Program-made: the position numbers and the translations under genes
The notes under the pieces: generated by a model
Told to the model about the DNA's origin: nothing
Database searches by the model: none
Seen by the model: the letters and a program-made list of their open reading frames with translations, nothing else
Virus record (IMG/VR): IMGVR_UViG_3300035523_000130
Span: 1 to 41,758 of that record
Strand: one strand, 5' to 3'
DNA: 41,758 bases
Source of the DNA: a virus
Part shown: one piece after another, positions 30,983 to 37,941 of the stretch
Numbering within the stretch: the stretch's first letter is position 1
Layout: every line of letters begins with the position of its first letter

Positions 30983-31471
30983 GTGCGCGTCAATCAAAAC
31001 GAGTCGATAACGCTGGCTGTTGCTGGCGCTGATGTCACCATCCCGGCGGCTACTTTGGCTGATCTGTGGATCAAGAAGCTATTAGCCAGCAGCGCGCAGA
31101 TGACTGATAGCAGCATGCTTATCAAGCAACCCCCTCTAGCCGATGGAGAGATTTACCTCGGCGCCATCATCACTCCCAAGATTCGTAAACACATCATCTT
31201 GCTGCCCGGTGAAAACGCTGATGCCAATTGGAAGCACCAAATGGAGTGGGCAGCCAGCATAGGTGGCCAGCTTTTCGACCGAGTAGAGGGGGCACTTCTC
31301 TTTGCCACCATGCCCGAGCAATTCAAGAAAGAAGCGTACTGGACCCGCGAGCAGCCCGCAGCCATTTCAGGTTGTGCCTGGTACCAGGGTTTCACCAGCG
31401 GCCTCCAGAGCAGCAGCGACACCGACGGCAAGCTGCCTGCTCGCGCCATCCGCAGCGAATCCATTGAGTAA
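30983..31471 (+). CDS. DGR variable protein 2 (DUF1566/Lcl type)
   Basis: A 162-residue second target, GTG start at 30983 with AGGAG upstream. IILLPGENADANWKHQMEWAASIGGQ and FDRVEGALLFATMPEQFK are typical of the family of lectin-fold DGR targets. The variable end begins after AYWTREQPAAI and has AWYQGF and KLPARAIRS. Altered residues include P125, I128, G130, C131, G136, T138, S139, L141, S143-S145, D146, D148 and G149. It shares only the fold and the VR with protein 1, so the two have distinct scaffolds fed by one template. Confidence 0.9.
   Translation: MRVNQNESITLAVAGADVTIPAATLADLWIKKLLASSAQMTDSSMLIKQPPLADGEIYLGAIITPKIRKHIILLPGENADANWKHQMEWAASIGGQLFDRVEGALLFATMPEQFKKEAYWTREQPAAISGCAWYQGFTSGLQSSSDTDGKLPARAIRSESIE
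31351..31455 (+). repeat. Variable repeat VR2
   Basis: A 105-bp segment aligned without gaps to TR 32033-32137. I count 17 differences, all at TR adenines. The 3' conserved GC-rich part matches TR exactly up to CGCAG. Confidence 0.96.
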
Positions 31472-31501
31472 TTCAGTCCTTTAACTATTTCCTTACTCAG
31501 C

Positions 31502-31873
31502 ATGGCACTCCACACCGAGCTACCGATACATAAGACAGCCTACGACCTGCTGGACATTGTCGTGGATCTCATAAAAAACATGCGCAGGGACTTTAAGCAC
31601 TCCCTGGGCGGTGAGTTGCGCGATGAATGTCTGGCAGTCCTAGTGTCCATCTTTCGAGCCAATGTCGCCCGAGAAAAAACGCCTCATCTGGACCAGCTCA
31701 TTGAGCATATTCAGGTAGCAGTTCTCCTCTTGCGCCTTGCACGGGATAAGCGATTCATTTCGACCGAGCAATTCGCTCGAACGATGCCGCTCACCCAAAG
31801 TATCGGTAAACAGGCTGTGGCATGGCGCCGTTCCGCCGCATCGCCCGATTCACGGGGGTCAAGGCTCCCATGA
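31502..31873 (+). CDS. avd: DGR accessory variability determinant (Avd-like)
   Basis: A 123-residue basic, all-helical protein of the four-helix-bundle type found in DGRs: YDLLDIVVDLIKNMRRDFKHSLGGELRD near the N-terminus, then FRANVAREK and HIQVAVLLLRLARDKRFISTEQFA. Avd forms a pentamer that binds the RT and the TR RNA and is needed for retrohoming. Its place between VR genes and TR matches the usual DGR order. The ATG at 31502 lacks a strong ribosome-binding site. The last few residues could be a read-on beyond the folded domain. Confidence 0.85.
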   Translation: MALHTELPIHKTAYDLLDIVVDLIKNMRRDFKHSLGGELRDECLAVLVSIFRANVAREKTPHLDQLIEHIQVAVLLLRLARDKRFISTEQFARTMPLTQSIGKQAVAWRRSAASPDSRGSRLP

Positions 31874-32031
31874 CTGTGCGAATTCTTGATCTGGTCGTGC
31901 CGCTGGCTCACAAGGCCACCGCTATGTGCATCACGGAGACTACCGGCAGCCTGCCGGAACAGTCCGGCGCAGTTTCCTTGCTGATCGGCCAGAACGGACT
32001 TCGGCAGGGCGACGTAGATAGCACGATAGGT
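31874..32031 (+). other. Non-coding leader between avd and TR
   Basis: 158 bases with no convincing gene and several GC-rich inverted repeats (for example around 31944-31970, where GGCAGCCTGCC is followed by GGAACAGTCCGGCG). In other DGRs the functional RNA extends beyond TR on both sides and folds to bind Avd-RT, so this is probably part of the template RNA. Confidence 0.5.
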
Positions 32032-32139
32032 CGCAGCACGCAGCCAATTCAAATTATGCCTGGTACCAGGATTTCAACAACGGCAACCAGAACAACAACA
32101 ACACCAACAACAAGCTGCCTGCTCGCGCCATCCGCAGAT
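32032..32139 (+). repeat. Template repeat TR
   Basis: A 108-bp template containing about 37 adenines. Read in the VR frame it encodes A-N-S-N-Y-A-W-Y-Q-D-F followed by nine AAC codons among ACC, GGC and CAG, then KLPARAIRR and a stop. AAC is the codon that adenine mutagenesis diversifies most widely without creating stops. TR lies upstream of, and partly inside, the RT reading frame. Confidence 0.96.
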
Positions 32140-33255
32140 GAAACACGGCACCACCCTGCTGATCTTTTTATTGCACTGGTACAGGCCTATTACGCCTGCC
32201 GGGAGAACAAACGCAATACCGAAAGCGCCCTGGACTTTGAGCAGCACCTAGAGCGAAACCTGTGCAACCTTTACGATGAACTGGTCGAGGGAACCTATCG
32301 TCCTGGTCGCAGCATCTGCTTTGTTGTCACCCGCCCGAAGCCTCGCGAGGTATGGGCTGCCGACTTCCGGGACCGCATCGTTCACCACCTGCTCTACAAC
32401 CATGTTGCGCCACGGTACTACGCCAGCTTCATCGCCGATTCCTGCGCTTGCATTCCGGGCCGGGGCACCCTCTACGCCGCCAAGCGGCTGGAATCAAAAG
32501 TGCGCAGCATTACCCAAAACTGGAGCAAGCCAGCCTTCTATCTCAAGATGGATGTGGCTAACTTCTTTGTCTCCATCAACAAGCAGGTTCTATATGAACT
32601 ACTAGCAGCCCGAATCACTGAGCCCTGGTGGTTAGGGCTGACCGATACCATCCTGTTTCATGACCCGCGCCAGAACTTTGAGTATAGGGGCCGTATCGAT
32701 CTGCTTGGCCTAGTGCCGGAACATAAGCGCCTGACCAACCAGCCAAGTCATCTAGGGCTACCCATCGGCAACCTGTCCAGCCAATTCTTTGCCAACGTTT
32801 TTCTCGACGTACTGGATCAGTTCTGCAAACACAAGATCGGCGCTAAGCACTACATCCGCTATGTGGATGATTTTGTCCTTCTGCATGAATCACCACAGTG
32901 GCTAAACGATGCGAAAGAGCAAATTGAAGCTTTTGTTATCAAACGCCTCGGTCTTCGCATCAACCCCACCAAGACCATTCTTCAACCAATAGATCGTGGG
33001 ATTGATTTTGTCGGGCACGTCATCAAGCCATGGCGTACTGAACCCCGCAAACGTACCGCCAACGCGGCCATGACACGGGTCATGACAGTACCTACCGATT
33101 CTTTGTTTGAAACCGCCAACAGCTACTTTGGCTTGTTCCGCCAAGCCACCGCCAGCCACCAGCAACGGTGCCGACTGGCAAATCACCTTCGCCGACGAGG
33201 CCACACCATCAACGGCGCCATCACCAAAACCTACCGCAGGAGAAACCACGCATGA
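32056..33255 (+). CDS. DGR reverse transcriptase
   Basis: A retron/group-II-like RT. Conserved blocks are RPKPREVWAADFRDRIVHHL (fingers), FYLKMDVANFFVSIN (catalytic Asp), GLPIGNLSSQFFANVFLD, and YIRYVDDFVLL with YVDD at 32860-32871. The SQ in place of QG in motif 4 is the DGR signature linked to low fidelity. The start is uncertain: the only downstream ATG before the conserved domain is at 32056, inside TR, and the frame stays open to 31822. If 32056 is used, TR is translated as a Thr-rich leader. The stop overlaps the ParB-like start (ATGA). Confidence 0.93.
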   Translation: MPGTRISTTATRTTTTPTTSCLLAPSADETRHHPADLFIALVQAYYACRENKRNTESALDFEQHLERNLCNLYDELVEGTYRPGRSICFVVTRPKPREVWAADFRDRIVHHLLYNHVAPRYYASFIADSCACIPGRGTLYAAKRLESKVRSITQNWSKPAFYLKMDVANFFVSINKQVLYELLAARITEPWWLGLTDTILFHDPRQNFEYRGRIDLLGLVPEHKRLTNQPSHLGLPIGNLSSQFFANVFLDVLDQFCKHKIGAKHYIRYVDDFVLLHESPQWLNDAKEQIEAFVIKRLGLRINPTKTILQPIDRGIDFVGHVIKPWRTEPRKRTANAAMTRVMTVPTDSLFETANSYFGLFRQATASHQQRCRLANHLRRRGHTINGAITKTYRRRNHA

Positions 33256-35792
33256 ACGCACCTACCCCGGCTGGCGCCTTGGCGCTGCCAAGCATCCCCC
33301 TGGTCGACATTACCCCCTCGCCCACCAACCCCCGCAAGCATTTCGACGAGGGCGCTCTAGCTGAACTGGCAGCTACCATCAAGGATCATGGCGTCATCCA
33401 GCCCATTACTGTGCGCCCTAACCCCAAGGGCGAACCGCTTTATGAAATTGTGGTGGGCGAGCGGCGCTGGCGTGCTTCCCGGCTCGCTGGCATGACGGAC
33501 ATTCCCGCCTTCTGGCGCGAACTCACCGACCAGCAGGTGCTTGAGATCCAGATCATCGAAAACCTGCAGCGCAACGACGTGCATCCCCTGGAAGAAGCCG
33601 AGGGCTACCGTTTACTGATGGAAGAGCACGGCTATACGGTCGAACAGATCGCCAACAAGATCGGCAAGGACTTGCAGAAGAAGTCCTACGTCTATGCCCG
33701 CCTCAAACTGCTGGACCTATGCCAGGAAGCCCGCAACATCATGTTCGAGCGCAAGCTCGATGCCTCCACCGCCCTGCTAATCGCCCGCATCCCGACCCCA
33801 GGCTTGCAGAAACAGGCACTGAAGCAAATCGCGGTCGAAGGCGCAGAACCAATGTCCTACCGGGCTGCCAAAAACCACATTCAGCATAACTTCACCATCA
33901 GCCTCAAACAGGCTACCTTTAGCCTGACCGATGCCAGCCTGGTGGAAACCGTGGGCAGCTGCCAGGACTGCACCAAGCGTAGCGGAAATGCCCCTGAGCT
34001 TTTCGGCGATACCGACGATGCAGACGTCTGCAGTGACACCAAGTGCTTCGATGCCAAGAAAGCCGCCAAGCAACAGAAGCTGATTGATGAAGCCTCCGCC
34101 AACAGCATCCCCATTTTGCGCGGTGACGATGCCAAGGCTGTCATGCCATGGGGCCGTAATACCCTTGACGATGAAAAGTACATCGACCTGGACGATGTGG
34201 CTGATGGTGATGTAGAGGAACGTACCTACCGCGAGATCCTTGGCGACACTGCTCCAGTGTCAGCCCTCATTGAGTCGAATGGACACCAAGAGAAGGGCAT
34301 TCTGATTGAAGTAGCAGAACCCTCTGCCTTGGCCGAGGCCTTACAAAAGGCAGGCTGGAAGCCGCAAGAGCAACCCGAGGAAAACACTGGCGACACGCCA
34401 CGCTTCCCGACAGTTCGCGTCATTACCCCAGAGCAGATCGAGGCCGAGCACAAGGAACGGGAAGCCAAAGAGCGCGAGAACAAGATCGAATCCGCATGGC
34501 GCGAACGGCTGATTGATCAGTGCCTATTTACCCTACCCGACACCCTGTTCGACCAGGACACCCTGGAAAAGACTATCAAGATCTTTGCTGGCCAATGGGT
34601 CGACATGGAAGCCGAGTTTTCTGGCATCGACGAGGATTTAGTTGCTAAGTACGGTCACCACATCCCAGAAGAGTGCGACCAAGAAGAAGCAGCGGCCACA
34701 TTGATCAAAGCGATGCAGCAGTGGGATCTCGGCAAGGTGATCACCTACCTGTTCGAGTCCATCATTCGACAACGCTCCGAAAAGATCGTCGGCTTCTACT
34801 GGAAAGATGGGCAGCAATTCCGCGATCAGCCCAATACCACCATGGCACTGGCCGAATTCCTTGGCATTGACCATACCCGCATCCGCGCTCAGGTAGTTTC
34901 AGAGATCAACGGCGATTCCCAGCCGAAAACCAACGGGAACCCCTCTAAAAAGCCCAAGAAAACCACCAAATCGACCCCTTCTGGCCTTGCCGAAACTGCC
35001 CCTACCCCAAAAATGGCTGCGCCGGCGGCGAGGATAGGTGACGCGGAGGATGGACTGGAAGCCCGCCCGAACATCCGCTACGCCCTATGGGGCTCCGCTG
35101 GCTGGATAACCTGGAGCGGTAAGGGGAAGAAGCCCGCTTGGATCGAGCAATGGCTGGCGAATGGAAAAACCCTGGAAGACCTGGAAGCAAAGGCAGATCC
35201 AGCGCCCGCTGCGCAGGCGAACGAAAACCCCACCTCCGACGCGACCGGGGATAACTCCGGCGAAGAAGAGAATCTAGCCCAGGCTGCGCCTGGGAACGAG
35301 TCGCCTGTGGCGACGGGTGCAGACTCAACCAATGGCGACCTCTTCGGCCAGGTCAGCGGCGACTGGCCCCAGCCCAACGAGCACGGTGTCTATGCCGCCG
35401 ACCAGGCCGAGCTGATCACTATCGACACGAAGAAGGCCAAGATAGAGGGCTACGTGCTGCAGATCGGCGCCGAGTCCTGGATCTGGGCCGTGGACACAAC
35501 GCGCAAGGGAGCAACCACCGGAGGCAGTTCGTCCCCCCTCACCGCTCACCAGGTCACCGCCACGCGTGATGGAGCGATCGCCATAGTCGGCCAGGAAGCC
35601 TCTCAGCACGTCTACCGCTGGATCGATAGCGATGGCATCAATGCTGACTTCAAGCGCATCAAGGCCTGGGCCGATGAGCTGCTGGTGAATGGCGAGAACG
35701 CCGAGTGCCTGGCTAAGAAACCAGAGGAGAAGAAAGCCACGATCTCCGTGCCCGTCAGTGAGTGGCCCTTCCCCACGGGGAGCCGGCCATGA
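33252..35792 (+). CDS. Very large ParB-like protein (846 aa)
   Basis: An N-terminal ParB/Spo0J domain (about residues 12-110) contains PSPTNPRKHFDEGALAEL, VGERRWRASRLAGM and ENLQRNDVHPLEEAEGYRLL. An HTH follows (YTVEQIANKIGKDLQKKSYVYARLKLL) and a Cys-containing segment (SCQDCTKRS ... CSDTKCFD, about 230-265). After that comes an unusual long region with charged helices and two low-complexity linkers (about 560-610 and 640-710). Ordinary ParB proteins have about 300 residues, so the C-terminal half is extra. It may bind the palindromes listed here. No ParA-like gene is present. The ATG at 33252 overlaps the RT stop. Confidence 0.85.
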   Translation: MNAPTPAGALALPSIPLVDITPSPTNPRKHFDEGALAELAATIKDHGVIQPITVRPNPKGEPLYEIVVGERRWRASRLAGMTDIPAFWRELTDQQVLEIQIIENLQRNDVHPLEEAEGYRLLMEEHGYTVEQIANKIGKDLQKKSYVYARLKLLDLCQEARNIMFERKLDASTALLIARIPTPGLQKQALKQIAVEGAEPMSYRAAKNHIQHNFTISLKQATFSLTDASLVETVGSCQDCTKRSGNAPELFGDTDDADVCSDTKCFDAKKAAKQQKLIDEASANSIPILRGDDAKAVMPWGRNTLDDEKYIDLDDVADGDVEERTYREILGDTAPVSALIESNGHQEKGILIEVAEPSALAEALQKAGWKPQEQPEENTGDTPRFPTVRVITPEQIEAEHKEREAKERENKIESAWRERLIDQCLFTLPDTLFDQDTLEKTIKIFAGQWVDMEAEFSGIDEDLVAKYGHHIPEECDQEEAAATLIKAMQQWDLGKVITYLFESIIRQRSEKIVGFYWKDGQQFRDQPNTTMALAEFLGIDHTRIRAQVVSEINGDSQPKTNGNPSKKPKKTTKSTPSGLAETAPTPKMAAPAARIGDAEDGLEARPNIRYALWGSAGWITWSGKGKKPAWIEQWLANGKTLEDLEAKADPAPAAQANENPTSDATGDNSGEEENLAQAAPGNESPVATGADSTNGDLFGQVSGDWPQPNEHGVYAADQAELITIDTKKAKIEGYVLQIGAESWIWAVDTTRKGATTGGSSSPLTAHQVTATRDGAIAIVGQEASQHVYRWIDSDGINADFKRIKAWADELLVNGENAECLAKKPEEKKATISVPVSEWPFPTGSRP
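34019..34032. repeat. Copy 4 of 14-bp palindrome (perfect TGCAGACGTCTGCA)
   Basis: A perfect palindrome inside the ParB-like gene, in the codons just before the CSDTKC motif. Many chromosomal and plasmid parS sites are short palindromes near or in par genes. Confidence 0.6.
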
Positions 35793-36304
35793 GCATCAAC
35801 ATCACACTGCGCCAGGCTAAGGCGCTGGTCGAGTTCTTTGGTGGCCACGACTGCGAAGTCACAATTGCGGACTACGCGCGCGGACTGCTGGCCTACTGCT
35901 CCGAATACCCCGATGAGGGCGGAAACTACATCGGCGACACTGAAGTTGATGACAACCTTGCCATCAACGGAGAACCCGCTGCTTTCGATCTGATCGCCCA
36001 CCTGCACCGGCAACGGGAATTCTCTGAACGAACCTTCGGCCCAGGCGCGCGCCTCAAGGGCGTCACCGACCACATCACCAAGGAACTCATCGAGGTCCGC
36101 GACAGCGGCGGCGATCTAAGCGAATGGGTTGATGTCATCCTGCTCGCGCTCGATGGCGCGTGGCGCAGTGGGGCAACCCCCGAGCAGATCGCCACCGCGA
36201 TCTCCACCAAGCAGACCAAGAATGAGGGGCGCAACTGGCCAGACTGGCGAACAGCGCCGGCGGACACCGCCATCGAGCATGACCGCACCGGGGAAACTGC
36301 ATGA
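35789..36304 (+). CDS. DUF550-type dATP/dGTP diphosphohydrolase
   Basis: A 171-residue protein with a DUF550 (MazG-like) domain in its C-terminal half: FSERTFGPGARLKGVTDHITKELIEV, then DLSEWVDVILLALDGAWRSGATPEQIATAI, with Glu and Asp residues expected to bind metal, and the closing NWPDWR. The family hydrolyses dATP/dGTP to monophosphates. The ATG at 35789 overlaps the ParB-like stop (ATGA) and is preferred to an ATG nine codons earlier. It may adjust the nucleotide pool or favour modified bases. Confidence 0.82.
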   Translation: MSINITLRQAKALVEFFGGHDCEVTIADYARGLLAYCSEYPDEGGNYIGDTEVDDNLAINGEPAAFDLIAHLHRQREFSERTFGPGARLKGVTDHITKELIEVRDSGGDLSEWVDVILLALDGAWRSGATPEQIATAISTKQTKNEGRNWPDWRTAPADTAIEHDRTGETA

Positions 36305-36603
36305 AGCGCATCTACATCAGCGGCCCCATGTCAGGCCTTCCCGAGCATAACTTCCCCGCCTTCCATGCCGAAGCCGCAAGGCTTCGCGACCTAGGCTACG
36401 AGGTGGTGAATCCCGCCGAGATCCAGGTGCCCGAAGGTGCTGACTGGCACGCCTGCCTACGCCTCGACTTAAAAGAGCTACTCGACTGCGACGGCCTGGT
36501 GCTGATCGACGGCTGGGAAGACTCCAACGGCGCCCACCTGGAAATGCACCTGGCGCACCGTGTCGGCATCAAGGTCAAGATAGCCCGGGAGGTGCTGGCA
36601 TGA
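36301..36603 (+). CDS. DUF4406 nucleoside deoxyribosyltransferase-like protein
   Basis: A 100-residue protein: RIYISGPMSGLPEHNFPAFH at the start, LGYEVVNPAEI in the middle and CDGLVLIDGWEDSNGAHLEMHLAHRVGI later. This is the Rossmann-like fold of nucleoside 2-deoxyribosyltransferases (DUF4406), common in phages. The ATG overlaps the previous stop. Neighbouring the dNTP hydrolase, it probably works in nucleotide salvage. Confidence 0.85.
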   Translation: MKRIYISGPMSGLPEHNFPAFHAEAARLRDLGYEVVNPAEIQVPEGADWHACLRLDLKELLDCDGLVLIDGWEDSNGAHLEMHLAHRVGIKVKIAREVLA

Positions 36604-36854
36604 CTGCCATCGCCCTCCTCGCCAGCACCTTTAGCCTGGTGTTTTTTCTCGGCAAGCAGTCCCTGGTGGTCAATTCAGGCCACCGGGCCATGGCCTTCTG
36701 CAACAGCCTGATGATCGGCCTTTGCCAGCTCATGCTCTACAAGCTGGCTCCTGACGCCACCGGTATCGAGATCGGCGCCTATCTGATTGGCGGACCATTC
36801 GGCATTGTGGCTGCCATGGCTACCTTCAAATGGTGGAAAGCGAGGAAGGGATGA
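36600..36854 (+). CDS. Small membrane protein (84 aa)
   Basis: An 84-residue protein with two to three hydrophobic segments (about residues 3-24, 31-48 and 57-76) and a basic end (KWWKARKG). Overlaps both neighbours by 4 bases. It resembles small phage transmembrane proteins of unknown role. Confidence 0.65.
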   Translation: MTAIALLASTFSLVFFLGKQSLVVNSGHRAMAFCNSLMIGLCQLMLYKLAPDATGIEIGAYLIGGPFGIVAAMATFKWWKARKG

Positions 36855-37267
36855 GACGCATAAAACGCCGCGTTCCCACCCTGGTAGCCATGACACTCAA
36901 CCCAACCTATGAAATGAGTCAACTGGCCGCGCTACTGCGATTGAGAACAGGCGCAGCGACCGTTGAGCAGCTCGACGTACTGATCGACTGCCGGAACCTA
37001 CTGGCCCTGGGCGCCAATAAACGCAACGAACCCAGCGTGACCATGGTGGCTGATATGGCGTCCGTTACCGTTAGGGAAATTCGTGAGCGCTACGAGAATA
37101 CCGGGGCAATCACCGCCACCGAGGATGATCTACAGACCTTGCACGCCATGATTGATGTCTCCCAGGACTTCTGGCGCCGGCAAGGCGGTGGAACCTTCAC
37201 CGAATGCCACAACGAGCTGACAGACTCGTGCAATAAACAGGGTCACGATCAGGAGGCAATAGCGTGA
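36851..37267 (+). CDS. Hypothetical protein (138 aa)
   Basis: A 138-residue protein with a basic N-terminus (MRRIKRRVPTLVAMTLNPTY), an acidic helical middle (GAATVEQLDVLIDCRNLLALGANKRN) and an Asp/Glu-rich tail. The ATG at 36851 overlaps the membrane gene's stop (ATGA). No motif recognised. Confidence 0.68.
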   Translation: MRRIKRRVPTLVAMTLNPTYEMSQLAALLRLRTGAATVEQLDVLIDCRNLLALGANKRNEPSVTMVADMASVTVREIRERYENTGAITATEDDLQTLHAMIDVSQDFWRRQGGGTFTECHNELTDSCNKQGHDQEAIA

Positions 37268-37533
37268 CCAAAAAACTGCCGGCCTGCGACTGCCTTAACT
37301 ACTGCGGTGATGACCCGTGGCTAAAGTCTGGTAAATCCAGATATTGCCAAGAGTATCTAGCTAAGCAACAAAAAATTGCTGAGAACATTGCCATTCAGCT
37401 AGACAACAAAAAGTGCATTGCTCGCTATAAAGCGCTGCGCCTGCTTGGCCGCACTACCGATGATGAAGCAGACAAACTAGTCGAACACATAGCCGCTGAA
37501 GTCAACGGTAATCAGGCGCTGCCTTTACCGTAG
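37264..37533 (+). CDS. Hypothetical protein with Cys-rich start (89 aa, GTG start)
   Basis: An 89-residue protein starting at GTG with the overlap GTGA. The first 30 residues hold four Cys (CDCLNYC and YCQEYL), perhaps a zinc site; the rest is helical. It is AT-richer than its neighbours. Function unknown. Confidence 0.65.
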   Translation: MTKKLPACDCLNYCGDDPWLKSGKSRYCQEYLAKQQKIAENIAIQLDNKKCIARYKALRLLGRTTDDEADKLVEHIAAEVNGNQALPLP

Positions 37534-37560
37534 GTGCAACCAAGGGCTGATGGAAGAATC

Positions 37561-37941
37561 ATGAATACACTCGACCTCCAGGCTGCTGCCGACTTCTTGG
37601 GGCTGCATAAAAACACCCTCCAGGCCAGAGCCAAGGCCGGAGAGATACCTGGTGCAAAGATCGGGAAGGAATGGCGATTCATCGACGTGGATCTGGCCCA
37701 GTACCTTCGTGATCAATACCCGGCGAATAAGATCGAGGAGAAGCAGTCGTGTCGCTCTACAAAGTCGAAGACATCTGGTACGTCTATATCACGCCACCTA
37801 AAGGGGGCCAGCGAATTAGACGCACTACTGGAACATCCGACAAAAAGGAAGCCCAGCGCATCCACGACGAACTCAAGGCAGAACTCTGGAATCGGAAAGT
37901 CAGTGGTTCGTATCTTTCCGACGCTCTCACACGGTGGCTGA
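37561..37941 (+). CDS. Excisionase-like MerR/HTH DNA-binding protein
   Basis: A 126-residue frame whose first 60 residues form an excisionase-type winged helix: LDLQAAADFLGLHKNTLQARAKAGEIPGAKIGKEWRF and VDLAQYLRDQYP. The family bends DNA at att sites to favour excision. The frame continues 64 codons past the integrase start, where its composition becomes Ser/Thr/Lys-rich, so the true functional part may be just the N-terminus. The ATG at 37561 is preferred to a start nine codons earlier. Confidence 0.72.
   Translation: MNTLDLQAAADFLGLHKNTLQARAKAGEIPGAKIGKEWRFIDVDLAQYLRDQYPANKIEEKQSCRSTKSKTSGTSISRHLKGASELDALLEHPTKRKPSASTTNSRQNSGIGKSVVRIFPTLSHGG

Larger units (their letters stand above)
30333..33255 (+). 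mobile_element. Diversity-generating retroelement (two targets, avd, TR, RT)
   Basis: A complete DGR: target gene 1 with VR1, target gene 2 with VR2, avd, template repeat and reverse transcriptase, all on the plus strand. The TR copied with errors at adenines replaces VR sequence (mutagenic retrohoming), changing ligand-binding residues of the targets. Adenine-only differences in both VRs, the YVDD and SQ motifs of the RT and the avd gene make the call firm. Confidence 0.97.

Noticed and set aside
31711-32052. 113-codon minus-strand frame opposite avd and the TR leader
   Set aside because: It runs against the DGR transcription direction across avd and into TR and shows no known domain.
33252-35792. 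ParB-like gene as evidence for a plasmid or phage-plasmid
   Set aside because: There is no ParA-like gene, and an integrase ending in a tRNA followed by chromosomal genes shows integration. It remains possible that the phage has a plasmid stage.
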